Positions 17,328-26,207 of a stretch of DNA of 64,000 nt are shown here, one piece after another. The notes beneath the pieces were generated by a model. That model searched no databases. It was given only the letters and a program-made list of their open reading frames with translations, and had not been told where the DNA came from. Every line of letters starts with the position of its first letter. Position 1 is the first letter of the stretch. The translations under genes were made by a program, and so were the position numbers. The DNA is taken from NCBI RefSeq assembly GCF_014635725.1, contig NZ_BMDJ01000004.1, forward strand, positions 310,001 to 374,000, written 5' to 3'. Source of the stretch: Pedobacter mendelii (GTDB lineage: Bacteria > Bacteroidota > Bacteroidia > Sphingobacteriales > Sphingobacteriaceae).

Positions 17328-18767
17328 CTAAAACATTTTATCAGCTGCAAATAAAGATAGGGCAGATAGCGTTAAGCTAGGATTAGCAGCACTATATGTA
17401 GTGAAAGCCCCTGCACCTAAAACAAACACATTTCTATATTTGTGGTGCACTAAATATTTATCTACCACACCCGTTTCTGCATTTGCTGACATTCTTGTTC
17501 CGCCAATAATATGACCTTCGTTTGGAAATGGGTCCAGATACTTTAAGCGTTCAACCGGCAAGCAAGATAAAATTTTAGGTAATTCTATCTTGGCGTTTTT
17601 GAATGCTTTCTCTGCATAATCAGAACGACCATCATAATGCACTTCAGGTTTCAATTTATTTGCAGATGTTGTGATGTAATTTTTATCATCTGGTAAATCT
17701 TCAAAAACCAATCTAAAACTCGCAATGTTAAGCCACTTATTTTCTTCAAACCTAATAAAAGGAGCATTATTAACTTCAATTAAGCAGGCTGCATAATCTT
17801 TTCTGTGTTGCCCATCATAAAGCATATACCCATTTGCATTTACCCAGGTACTGCCACCTGCATTACTCAAATTATCTAAATATATCAGTACCTGAATGCC
17901 CAATTGCTCACCAAAACCTTTACCGGTGAATTGATTTTTATCTCCAGAATTTAGTAAAATGTTCGTGTTGAAAAATGGATTTGCACCAAGTGCGATAACT
18001 TCTCCTTCAGCGGTATATTCTTTTTCATCTTTCATGTAGCAAACTTTTCTAGCTACATCATTTACCATTTCTAATTTATAAACCTGGGCTCCATAAACAA
18101 TTTCTACTTGCGGGTTTTGGTAAACCATCATACCAGAGTTTTCAATGCTAAACTTTGCATCAACAGGGCAAGTGCCGCAAGTGCTTGATGCCATGCATGC
18201 ATTTCTATTTGCAGTTGCCCGGCTCGCCCTTGCAGTGGGTTGGCTTATGTATTTATTGCCATATTTTTTATTTAAAATTTCATCTACTTTGCTAAATCTG
18301 TGCGGTGGAAGGGGATATTTTCCATTCTTCGGAAATGGTGTATCATCTGGACCCGAAATTTGCATAATTTCTTCAGCTTCATCATAATAAGGTTCGATAT
18401 CGTCGTAAGAAATTGGCCAATCTTGAGCAACCCCAAAAAGCGAATTCATTTTGAAATCAGACGGCATAAAACGTGGCGTACAACCCCACCAGCAATTTGA
18501 GCTGCCACCATATCCGGTTGTAAAATGCCAATCTTTTTTCGGATTAAAATTTTCTACAAGCGAATCCCACTTTTGTTCGTATTTAATATCGGGTAAACTT
18601 TCTCCTCTTCTCACTTTAAGCTTTTCTACATGGCTGTAAAAATAGCCTCGCTCCAAAACCAAAACTTTTTTATTTCCTTTATTTTTGGCTAGATATTTTT
18701 GTAAAAAGAATGATGAAGCAAAACCAGTCCCAACAACAATTAAATCGTATTTATCGTTTTTCATCAA
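17328..18767 (-). CDS. GMC family FAD-dependent oxidoreductase
   Basis: 479 residues. It has the FAD-binding DLIVVGTGFASSFFLQKYL with an acidic VLERG strand end, the GMC signature TTGYGGSSNCWWG, a cysteine cluster ACMASSTCGTCP, and the catalytic His/Asn pair in EGHIIGGTRMS and SAANPSLTLSAL. It lacks its own signal peptide. It follows the UbiA gene by two bases and precedes the small Tat protein by two bases, so the four genes HAD-UbiA-GMC-Tat form one operon. By context it may oxidise a polyprenyl-linked pentose, in the way DprE1 does in mycobacteria but from an unrelated fold; that is a hypothesis. Confidence 0.9.
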   Translation of the reverse strand: MMKNDKYDLIVVGTGFASSFFLQKYLAKNKGNKKVLVLERGYFYSHVEKLKVRRGESLPDIKYEQKWDSLVENFNPKKDWHFTTGYGGSSNCWWGCTPRFMPSDFKMNSLFGVAQDWPISYDDIEPYYDEAEEIMQISGPDDTPFPKNGKYPLPPHRFSKVDEILNKKYGNKYISQPTARASRATANRNACMASSTCGTCPVDAKFSIENSGMMVYQNPQVEIVYGAQVYKLEMVNDVARKVCYMKDEKEYTAEGEVIALGANPFFNTNILLNSGDKNQFTGKGFGEQLGIQVLIYLDNLSNAGGSTWVNANGYMLYDGQHRKDYAACLIEVNNAPFIRFEENKWLNIASFRLVFEDLPDDKNYITTSANKLKPEVHYDGRSDYAEKAFKNAKIELPKILSCLPVERLKYLDPFPNEGHIIGGTRMSANAETGVVDKYLVHHKYRNVFVLGAGAFTTYSAANPSLTLSALSLFAADKMF

Positions 18768-18769
18768 TT

Positions 18770-19825
18770 TTAAGAATCGTAATTGTAATTATTTGCGTTA
18801 TTTAAAAACCAGTGTAACCAAGGAATATCAACAAACATGAGTACACAAAGTAAGGCCGTAAAAAGTGCCAAATAAAGCATAAACCATTTTCTGGTATATA
18901 GTTTTTCAGAGCCCTGAACCGGCGAATCGTCCAACAATCCTATTTTAAGATACCAAGAGAATAACAGCGCAAAAAACGGGAAGCTCACCAAAAGCTCAAT
19001 TCTATCTTTTATTAAGAATATTCCCATAAAAAATGCACAGGTTATTGCATAAAAAAACATCGATACCAATAAGCTGTTTTCATTATAAATCTTAAATGAT
19101 TTGCGGTATAAACCAGCCATTTTTGGGTTATCAATTAACCGATATTCGGCAAATCTTTTTGTAGCCATTAAAAATGCACCACCCATCCAATAAGCAATGA
19201 TTATACTAACAGGAGGGAAGGTGTTAATCCAATTTAGATCCCATTTACTACTGGGAATTCCTAAGGCAGGACTAAAGATAAACCAGCCTGCCGCAAAGCG
19301 AATTGGGTTATTTATCGATTCACTTAAAACATCAAGAAATACACGGTCTTTGCTTCTGAATGGTTTCACATTATAAATTATTCCCATTATCAATAAAAAT
19401 GTAGCTACCGACAAAAATTTAATTGATACAAAAGATGAAAGGGCAATACCTATAATCGCCAAAACTGCATATTCTATGTATACAATTTTAGGATTTATCA
19501 TGGTTACAACAGATGATCTTTTTCTTTTTAATGGGTGGAATTTATCGAAACCCGCGTCTAAATATTCATTTATAACGTAATTTGCAGATGCTATTAAGCA
19601 CATACTTACAACACCTAAAACAATTTTGATGATAAGTGCTGAATTGATTGGTGTATGGAAAATAGATAAGGCAAAAAGCATCCCAGGCACCATAAATAAG
19701 TTTTTTACCCAATTATCTGGCCGAGCTATGGTAACATATTCTTTTATACCTGCACGTCGGAGTTCAGTTTCTTTTGGCTCCTCTGAAGATTCCGGATCTT
19801 GGGGATATGTGATTTTATCGATCAT
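18770..19825 (-). CDS. UbiA prenyltransferase, decaprenyl-phosphate phosphoribosyltransferase-like
   Basis: A 351-residue membrane protein with about 8-9 helices. It has the N-terminal ARPDNWVKN (residues 34-42), the Asp-rich metal motif N86-xxx-D90-xxx-D94 and then HPLKRKR at 97-103. The RPxxWxKN and HPxKRxR combination is typical of DPPR synthases (Rv3806c-like), which move 5-phosphoribose from PRPP onto polyprenyl phosphate, and not of menaquinone or heme UbiA enzymes. The second Asp motif (FLDVLSESINNPIRFAAG) is atypical. It overlaps the upstream HAD phosphatase gene by 4 bases, which is the expected next enzyme. Substrate is inferred from motifs. Confidence 0.8.
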   Translation of the reverse strand: MIDKITYPQDPESSEEPKETELRRAGIKEYVTIARPDNWVKNLFMVPGMLFALSIFHTPINSALIIKIVLGVVSMCLIASANYVINEYLDAGFDKFHPLKRKRSSVVTMINPKIVYIEYAVLAIIGIALSSFVSIKFLSVATFLLIMGIIYNVKPFRSKDRVFLDVLSESINNPIRFAAGWFIFSPALGIPSSKWDLNWINTFPPVSIIIAYWMGGAFLMATKRFAEYRLIDNPKMAGLYRKSFKIYNENSLLVSMFFYAITCAFFMGIFLIKDRIELLVSFPFFALLFSWYLKIGLLDDSPVQGSEKLYTRKWFMLYLALFTALLCVLMFVDIPWLHWFLNNANNYNYDS

Positions 19826-20517
19826 AATGTTTCCTGCTTAACAACATTAAGCACTTGTTTTGAGAGGTTTTCAAATAGGGAATTATTTACACTTACATCA
19901 TTCACCAATACGAATGGAATACCCGCTGCGTTTGCGCATTCGCCATCCAGTTCCAATCGGTCGCCAATAAATAGGCATTGATTTTTATCTGTAATGCCAA
20001 ATTCATTACATATAAATGCTAACCCATCAGGATTAGGTTTAAATGCATTGATATGAGCATCAGTTGAACTAACGTATAAATCGGCTTTTAGTTCCATAGC
20101 GCTCATCTTTTCTATGGAATCGTAATCAGAATAAATCGCGATACGAATATTTTTTTCGGCAAGTGATTTAAATAAAAGATGAATGCCGGGATATGCGCAT
20201 GCCTTTAAAAATTGATTAGGATAAGTTAATATCCATTTATTTACAACTTCTTTAATTTTATCAATGGATTGATTAATTTTTTTTTGACACCATATATATT
20301 GTTGTTCGTTAAGGTTGGCCCCTTTAAAGCCTTTATTTTTTTCTCTTTCTTTTCTGAAATGGTATAGGATAACTAATTCGTTAATCTTCCAGGGATGAAA
20401 AACAAAATACTTCATTAAGGAGAATAGCATTTTTTTTCTGAGAAGGCTTTGATTATATAAGGTACCATCAACATCAAAAACTACTACCTCTAAATTATTC
20501 AGAGAGATATTATGCAC
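19822..20517 (-). CDS. HAD-superfamily hydrolase (phosphatase)
   Basis: A 231-residue HAD protein: motif I VVFDVDGTLYN with nucleophile Asp15 and Asp17, motif II IAIYSDYDS near residue 118, Lys in INAFKPNPDG near 145, and motif IV FIGDRLELDGECAN near 175. A helical cap lies between I and II (residues about 25-100), as in C1-type sugar or phosphoglycolate phosphatases. It is translationally coupled (4-base overlap) to the DPPR-synthase-like UbiA gene. The best guess is dephosphorylation of the polyprenyl-phosphoryl-5-phosphoribose product; a general phosphatase role remains possible. Confidence 0.85.
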   Translation of the reverse strand: MHNISLNNLEVVVFDVDGTLYNQSLLRKKMLFSLMKYFVFHPWKINELVILYHFRKEREKNKGFKGANLNEQQYIWCQKKINQSIDKIKEVVNKWILTYPNQFLKACAYPGIHLLFKSLAEKNIRIAIYSDYDSIEKMSAMELKADLYVSSTDAHINAFKPNPDGLAFICNEFGITDKNQCLFIGDRLELDGECANAAGIPFVLVNDVSVNNSLFENLSKQVLNVVKQETL

Positions 20518-20587
20518 AGTGGGTGATTTATTTATGTAAAATTATTAAAAATTCCGATATTGCATAAAATCCCGACGGTCTATTTGC

Positions 20588-22231
20588 ATGCCATTCCTAT
20601 TAAAAAGCGCTCTGAAAGATAAATTCAGTTATTATTTATTTTTATTAATTATAGTTTTAGGCGTATTTTTAAGATTATACCATTACTTCATCAATAGGTC
20701 TTTGTGGTTGGATGAGGGATATTTAGCATCAAGTTTGTTAAATTTTAACTTTCAGCAGCTATTAACAAAACCATTAGATTATCAGCAAAAGGCACCAATT
20801 GGATTTCTGCTCATTGTAAAATTATTTTTAAATATTTTTGGTCATAATGAGTATGGTTTAAGAATTATACCGCTTTTATCAGGATTATTATCAATCCTAA
20901 TATTTATTCCAGTTACCAAGTATTTCTTAAAAAGCACAGGTATTTTGGTTGCAATGGCGATTTTATGTATTTCGCCGGCATTTATTTATCACTCTGTAGA
21001 GATTAAGCAATATTCTACCGAATTGCTTTGCTCGATTCTATCATTTTGCCTGTTTATTAAATATAGAACACTAAACGGTTTTAAAGAAATAATTATCTGG
21101 AGTTTAGGCGGAGCTATTATTCTTTGGTTTTCGTTTTCTGCAATTTTTATATTAGGTGGCATTGGTTTAGGCTTATCGATTTACTATTTGATAAAAAAAC
21201 AATGGAATATTTTATTTAAAAGTTTAATACCATTTATCACCTGGTTGATAAGTTTTATTTTACTGTTTGTTTTTTTTATTAATAAAACTCCAGATGCTGA
21301 ATGGGTAGTTAATTGGTTTAGATTTTATGGAGATTTTATGCCATTACCACCTAAATCTGTTTCAGATTTAAGTTGGTTTTTTACAAGCTTTTATAGGATG
21401 TTGGATTATCCTATGGGTTTGCTATGGAATTTTGTTGAATCGGGAATGCAAACACATTCTTATGCACCATTGATTAAGATGCCATTTTTACCGTTCATCT
21501 TTTTGGGAGCAGGAATTTATTTTTGTTTTAAAAAGTCGCTCCAAAATTTTAATATACTGGTGTTTCCATTGCTATTGGTATTCCTTGCTTCCGGATTAGA
21601 ACTTTATCCGCTAACAGAAAGGTTCTGGTTGTTTTTAACACCAATCTTTCTGCTGCTAATAGGTATCGGTTTGGACGGTTTAATTAATAAGAGTAAGCCA
21701 TTAAAAATCATTATTGTTTTCCTACTATTAATCTCACCTGTAATCCAATCCTTTCAATCCATTACAAACAGTGCTACATTTTATAAACATAAAAAATCAT
21801 ATCAAAAAGAGTCATTTGATATGATAAATAAAGAATTTAGAGCTGGAGATGCTGTTTATGTTTATTGGAATGAATTGCCCGGATTTAAAGTTTACTCGAT
21901 TTTAAAAAAATATAAATTTAATGCTATTGAAGGTCGGGATTTTAGATGGAATTCTAAAAATCTTGCTGAATATAACGCGAAATTGGGCTCAGATTTTAAA
22001 AAAATTAAGAATAATAAAAGAGTTTGGGTTATCTTTAACAACAAATTTCTATCAAATGTTGGTGATCCTATTAGCATGCCAAAGTGGTATTATGAAAATA
22101 GGAATCTTCCTGCAGCAAATTTGAAAACAGAATTATCAAAAATAGGGAAGTTTATTAAAACATCACATACGGCTGATGTTAGTGTTTATCTCTATCAAAT
22201 TACAAATCAACCCTACAAAATTAATCCCTAA
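20588..22231 (+). CDS. GT-C type membrane glycosyltransferase (ArnT/GT39-like)
   Basis: A 547-residue membrane protein with about 11 hydrophobic helices up to residue 390 and a soluble C-terminal domain. The first loop has NRSLWLDEGYLASSLL, the DE-type catalytic loop of GT39/GT83-like enzymes that take sugars from polyprenyl phosphates, and YHSVEIKQYSTELLC follows in a later loop. It is divergent from the HAD-UbiA-GMC-Tat operon, 70 bases away, which would give it a lipid-linked pentose donor. It should work on the periplasmic side. The start codon of the next gene overlaps its stop codon. Confidence 0.8.
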   Translation: MPFLLKSALKDKFSYYLFLLIIVLGVFLRLYHYFINRSLWLDEGYLASSLLNFNFQQLLTKPLDYQQKAPIGFLLIVKLFLNIFGHNEYGLRIIPLLSGLLSILIFIPVTKYFLKSTGILVAMAILCISPAFIYHSVEIKQYSTELLCSILSFCLFIKYRTLNGFKEIIIWSLGGAIILWFSFSAIFILGGIGLGLSIYYLIKKQWNILFKSLIPFITWLISFILLFVFFINKTPDAEWVVNWFRFYGDFMPLPPKSVSDLSWFFTSFYRMLDYPMGLLWNFVESGMQTHSYAPLIKMPFLPFIFLGAGIYFCFKKSLQNFNILVFPLLLVFLASGLELYPLTERFWLFLTPIFLLLIGIGLDGLINKSKPLKIIIVFLLLISPVIQSFQSITNSATFYKHKKSYQKESFDMINKEFRAGDAVYVYWNELPGFKVYSILKKYKFNAIEGRDFRWNSKNLAEYNAKLGSDFKKIKNNKRVWVIFNNKFLSNVGDPISMPKWYYENRNLPAANLKTELSKIGKFIKTSHTADVSVYLYQITNQPYKINP

Positions 22232-23079
22232 TGATGCGTGTTGCTCATATTATAATGGTTCATAAAAATCCGACGCAGTTGTTGCGTTTGGTAAATCGTT
22301 TAAAACACCCAGGATTTGATATTTATATACATTTAGATGAAAAGGTTGATGCTTTGGAATATAAGTTTTTAGAGCATTTGCCGCAGATATATTTCATCAA
22401 AAAAAGAGTAAATTGTACCTGGGCTGGCTGGAGTTTTACCAGGGCAATAGTTCAATCGCTTAAAGAAGTTATCGCAACTAAACAGCAATATGATTTTGTC
22501 AATTTGATTAGTGGCCAGGATTATCCGATACACTCAGCGGATGAGACGTACAAATTTTTTATTGATAAAATCGGTCAAAACTTTATGCATATAGCTGAAA
22601 AAGATTCGCTTTGGTACCAAGAAGGGCGTGATAGATTTGAGAAATTCCACTTTACAGATTCAGGTTTAAAAGGCAAATATCTTTTTCAAAGCGTAGTTAA
22701 TTCTTTAGCTAAAAAAAGGAAACTACCTGATGATATGGAATTTTATGGTGGTAGCAACTCTTCTTGGTGGACAATCACTCATGATTCTGCAGCTTATGTG
22801 GTGAGTAAGCTGTATAGGAATTCGAAATTTCATGATTTTTTCAAATACACATGGGGTTCTGATGAATTTGTTATAGCAACAGTAATCATGAATTCTGAAC
22901 ACAGCAAACATACCAATCATGATAATCTACGTTATATAGATTGGTCTGAAGGTAAGCCTAATCCGAAGTATTTAGGCATCGCAGATTTATCTAAAATCGT
23001 TGATTCTAAAATGATTTTTGCAAGGAAATTCGACATCGATTTAGATTCGGCAATATTGGATGAATTGGATAAATATTAA
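22231..23079 (+). CDS. GT14-like (core-2/I-branching) glycosyltransferase
   Basis: A 282-residue protein matching the Branch/xylosyltransferase-like family: VAHIIMVHKNPTQLLRLVNRL, FDIYIHLDEKVD, NLISGQDYPIHSADET, and FKYTWGSDEFVIATVIMNS near residue 205. The SGQDYPI and WGSDEF motifs are diagnostic. A paralogue lies about 2 kb further on the opposite strand, on the other side of the FdtA/FdtB-like genes. Bacterial members add N-acetylhexosamine or other sugars to surface glycans. Its start codon overlaps the stop of the GT-C gene, so it is co-transcribed with it. Confidence 0.88.
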   Translation: MMRVAHIIMVHKNPTQLLRLVNRLKHPGFDIYIHLDEKVDALEYKFLEHLPQIYFIKKRVNCTWAGWSFTRAIVQSLKEVIATKQQYDFVNLISGQDYPIHSADETYKFFIDKIGQNFMHIAEKDSLWYQEGRDRFEKFHFTDSGLKGKYLFQSVVNSLAKKRKLPDDMEFYGGSNSSWWTITHDSAAYVVSKLYRNSKFHDFFKYTWGSDEFVIATVIMNSEHSKHTNHDNLRYIDWSEGKPNPKYLGIADLSKIVDSKMIFARKFDIDLDSAILDELDKY

Positions 23080-23082
23080 TAT

Positions 23083-23898
23083 CTATTTCAATTTCCAAAA
23101 AGAACCCTGATAGCGAAATGGTTTAAAGTTTATATAATATTTTTGAGATTCGGATATAAAATCAAACTCCAATTCGTAATTTTTCCTGATTTGATTTTCT
23201 AATTTATTTTTACCAAAAAAGATGCAAGGGTATGACGCCTCTATGCCATAAAACACAGGAGGAACCTTTTGAATCGTTAATCTATCCTCTTCGGTATCAT
23301 TATATCCAACTAAATCGAGCATTAGATATGGTATATTAAATGATTGTAGGTGATTTAGAAGATTATATGGTTCTTTGATATATTGTAAAGTGCTTGAAAT
23401 CAATAGTATATCAGGTGTTTTCCCATCTGCAATACATTCTTCTATTGTATAATAAAATTTAACATGAGCATTTTCAAATGATTTTTTACCAACTTCTACA
23501 TAGTTAGATTGCTCGATAATACACCAGTTCAATTCTACTAAGTGTGATAAATACTTGATGCACTGGTAATAGGAGGTTCCTAATGACCCACCAAAATCTA
23601 TTAGTGTTAATTTATTCCCATTTCTACCAGCAACTAACAGTAATATGCTTAATAAAGTGTGGTTAACTTGTACTTCATCATATATAATACCATCCCTTTC
23701 ATAAATAGCCACACCATCTCTTACCTTACCAGTTGTTTCTACAATTCTATTTAATATATGACTTTCATCGTAACCCGAACAATGCTCCTTGGCTTCATCA
23801 AATGATTTGAAATTACCTTTCCAGCCATATTTGAAACTAAACCAGCGTAATGTATTTAATACTGGTGGAGCAAGTTCTTTTAATAAATAGTGCATCAA
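23083..23898 (-). CDS. TIGR04325-type putative methyltransferase
   Basis: A 271-residue protein with the characteristic N-terminus of the TIGR04325 (LIC12133-like) family: WKGNFKSFDEAKEHCSGYD near residue 25. A Rossmann-like glycine motif follows (TLIDFGGSLGTSYYQ), then DILLISSTLQYI and PYLMLDLVGYN, consistent with an AdoMet-dependent fold. Members usually occur in polysaccharide clusters. The function has not been shown in general, so O-methylation of a sugar is inference. It lies 5 bases after the aminotransferase gene and is probably in the same operon. Confidence 0.82.
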   Translation of the reverse strand: MMHYLLKELAPPVLNTLRWFSFKYGWKGNFKSFDEAKEHCSGYDESHILNRIVETTGKVRDGVAIYERDGIIYDEVQVNHTLLSILLLVAGRNGNKLTLIDFGGSLGTSYYQCIKYLSHLVELNWCIIEQSNYVEVGKKSFENAHVKFYYTIEECIADGKTPDILLISSTLQYIKEPYNLLNHLQSFNIPYLMLDLVGYNDTEEDRLTIQKVPPVFYGIEASYPCIFFGKNKLENQIRKNYELEFDFISESQKYYINFKPFRYQGSFWKLK

Positions 23899-23903
23899 AT
23901 GGA

Positions 23904-24992
23904 TTAATTAAATTGATTTATAATCTCAACAACTTTACGTATATCATTTTCTGTGTGAGCAAATGAGCATGGCAAACTCAATGTAGTAGCATGTATTTCT
24001 TCTGATATTGGATAACTCAAATTATTAAGCTGGTAAAGCGCTTGTTGCTTATGTGGAGCAACTGGATAATGGATTTCTGTATCAATATTGTTTGCCGATA
24101 AATAAGCTTTTAATCTATCTCTTTCTTTATGCCTAATATTATAAATGTGGTAAACATTATCAAAGTCGTTATCAATTATTGGTTTAATGAAATTCTCATT
24201 CAAGTTACTTTGATATATGGAGGCTAAAGTTTTTTTATGGTTATTGATTTCATTTAGATAAGGTAACTTAACACGTAAAAAAGATGCTTGCACTTCATCC
24301 AAACGAGAGTTATAGCCAATTATACCATTATGATATTTCTTTTCCGATCCATAATTTCTTAATTGCCTAAGCTTAATATAATCCTCTTCAGTTTTACAAA
24401 TTATCGCTCCCGCGTCGCCCAGTGCACCAAGGTTTTTTGTTGGATAGAAACTAAAACAACCATATTCACCAAAAGTACCGGCTAGTTTTCCTTTGTACTT
24501 CGCACCATGAGCTTGCGCACAATCTTCAACAACTTTTAATTTATTTTGATTAGCTATGTTAACTATAGGTTCCATTTCACAGCATTGACCATATAAATGA
24601 ACCACCATAATAGCAACGGTTTTTGACGTTATAGCATCCTCAATTTTTTTAGGGTCTATATTGTATGTTTCTACATTTGGTTCGACAAATATAGGTACTA
24701 AATCGCATTGTAAAATTGATAAAATGCTGGCTATATAGGTATTTGAAGGCACAATAACTTCATCACCTTTTTTAAAATTACAACACTTTAACGAAAGGAT
24801 TAATGCATCCAAACCATTGGCAACACCAACCACATAATTTTCATCATGATAATTGGAAAATTCCTTTTCAAATTGTGCAACTTCATTACCAAGTATATAC
24901 CAGCCACTATTTAAAAAATCGTTAAATTTTAATTTAAACGCTTCTTCAAACGGTTTATTTAAAGCCTTTAAATTCTCATAAGGTATTCTCAT
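23904..24992 (-). CDS. fdtB: DegT/DnrJ/EryC1-type sugar aminotransferase (FdtB-like)
   Basis: A PLP-dependent sugar 3-aminotransferase of about 362 residues from the ATG at 24992; earlier ATGs at 25001 and 25037 lie deeper inside the upstream gene. Motifs: IPYENLKALN near the start, GVANGLDALILSL, VVEDCAQAHGAKY, and the PLP lysine in FYPTKNLGALGDAGAI. It should transaminate dTDP-6-deoxy-3-ketohexose to a 3-amino-3,6-dideoxy sugar (Fuc3N or Qui3N), given the FdtA/QdtA-like isomerase immediately upstream. Which epimer is made cannot be told from sequence, so the gene name marks the family only. No matching N-acetyltransferase lies beside it. Confidence 0.87.
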   Translation of the reverse strand: MRIPYENLKALNKPFEEAFKLKFNDFLNSGWYILGNEVAQFEKEFSNYHDENYVVGVANGLDALILSLKCCNFKKGDEVIVPSNTYIASILSILQCDLVPIFVEPNVETYNIDPKKIEDAITSKTVAIMVVHLYGQCCEMEPIVNIANQNKLKVVEDCAQAHGAKYKGKLAGTFGEYGCFSFYPTKNLGALGDAGAIICKTEEDYIKLRQLRNYGSEKKYHNGIIGYNSRLDEVQASFLRVKLPYLNEINNHKKTLASIYQSNLNENFIKPIIDNDFDNVYHIYNIRHKERDRLKAYLSANNIDTEIHYPVAPHKQQALYQLNNLSYPISEEIHATTLSLPCSFAHTENDIRKVVEIINQFN

Positions 24993-25350
24993 AGGGCTCA
25001 TAAATATAATCTTTGGGGTCAAATGCGGTTGAGGCAAGAACTAACAAAATTGCGTCTTCTGTAAAACTATGCATTATATGCCAATCATTCGGTTCTAAAA
25101 TTAAGCACTTTTCGGGAGTGTCTAAATCAAATATTTCTGTCTTATGTCCGTCATTGTTAGTTATTTTACAAGAACCTTTGATGCAAATTGCCGCCTGATA
25201 AGTATTGTGATGTCTGTGACCACCACGATCTGAATCATCAACTGCATAGATGTAAAACAGGCGTTTAATTTCAAAATCGACAACCCTATCTAGTACTGTT
25301 AAAACTCCGCGGCTATCTTTATATGTAGTAAGGTTTATGATATGACCCAT
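24976..25350 (-). CDS. fdtA: Sugar 3,4-ketoisomerase (FdtA/QdtA-like cupin)
   Basis: A 124-residue cupin of the WxcM-like family: KRLFYIYAVDDSDRGGHRHHNTYQAAICIKG contains the catalytic His pair region, and LEPNDWHIMHSF completes the barrel. It isomerises dTDP-4-keto-6-deoxyglucose to the 3-keto form before transamination. Its end overlaps the aminotransferase gene and its start overlaps the end of the GT14-like gene by 16 bases, so the three genes are tightly coupled. The dTDP-glucose synthesis genes (rmlA, rmlB) are not in the window. FdtA against QdtA cannot be separated by eye. Confidence 0.86.
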   Translation of the reverse strand: MGHIINLTTYKDSRGVLTVLDRVVDFEIKRLFYIYAVDDSDRGGHRHHNTYQAAICIKGSCKITNNDGHKTEIFDLDTPEKCLILEPNDWHIMHSFTEDAILLVLASTAFDPKDYIYEPYENTL

Positions 25351-26207
25351 GTAAATACCGTAAAGATGGTTAAGAGTTGACTATCAATTAAATCCAATAA
25401 TTTTTTGCTTTTGGTTTCATTTACCTTTCTGGCGAAAAGCATGTTAGAATTTTTCAAAGCATCAAAATCACTTTCATCTAGCACTTTGGGATTTGCACCT
25501 CCTAATGACCAGTCTATATATCTGTAATTTTCGTTTTTAATCTTATCCTTATAAGGAGAATTTAACAGCATGGTTTGAAACACAAACTCGTCACTTCCCC
25601 AACATAAGGAAAAGAAATTTATTAATTTTTTATCACTTTCTACTTTGTTAACTACGTACATGGCTGCCTCCGGACTAAGCATCCAGAACATTGATTTGCC
25701 ATATGGATACAAATTATAGGGCAACTTCCTTTTTGGCATAACATAGTTAATAAAATTCTCAAGAGTAGTTTTCCCTTTAAAACTAAAATTGGTCAAAAAA
25801 TACTTCTCCATTCTGATTAAACCCTCTTTCCAGTCGTTTTTAATGTCTCTATAGCTTAAAAACTCCTTATCACTTTTCTCGAAAAATTCTGCTAAAAATG
25901 CGGCTGGCTTTAAAGGATAATCCTGACCACTTAGAAAATTGATGTACTTATAATCAATTCCTTTATTAACAATTTCTTTAATACATTCGAAGGTTGCCCT
26001 TACTGTATTAAATCCTGCCCATTTAACATCAACTCTATTATTTATGAAATATACATTGGGTATTTTTTTTAAAAAAAGGTGAGGATTAATATCGAATTTT
26101 TTATCAACATGAATATAAAAATCGAAATTTTCATGCTTCATATTGTTAATCATTCTTTCTGTTTGGTGGGGGTCGGTGTAGGTTAAAATAAGATGGGCTA
26201 TTCGCAT
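25335..26207 (-). CDS. GT14-like (core-2/I-branching) glycosyltransferase
   Basis: A 290-residue paralogue of the plus-strand gene 2 kb upstream, with the same markers: RIAHLILTYTDPHQTERMINNM, FDFYIHVDKKFD, NFLSGQDYPLKPAAFL, WGSDEFVFQTMLLNS and NYRYIDWSLGGANPK. It is first in the minus-strand set GT14-FdtA-FdtB-TIGR04325 and so may transfer the 3-amino sugar made by its partners. Its promoter lies in the divergent region 26208-26486, but no consensus is obvious there. Confidence 0.88.
   Translation of the reverse strand: MRIAHLILTYTDPHQTERMINNMKHENFDFYIHVDKKFDINPHLFLKKIPNVYFINNRVDVKWAGFNTVRATFECIKEIVNKGIDYKYINFLSGQDYPLKPAAFLAEFFEKSDKEFLSYRDIKNDWKEGLIRMEKYFLTNFSFKGKTTLENFINYVMPKRKLPYNLYPYGKSMFWMLSPEAAMYVVNKVESDKKLINFFSLCWGSDEFVFQTMLLNSPYKDKIKNENYRYIDWSLGGANPKVLDESDFDALKNSNMLFARKVNETKSKKLLDLIDSQLLTIFTVFTWVIS

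Noticed and set aside
18770-19825. UbiA gene as menaquinone (MenA) or heme O synthase
   Set aside because: The HPLKRKR and RPDNWVKN motifs and the HAD/GMC neighbours fit DPPR-synthase-like enzymes better.
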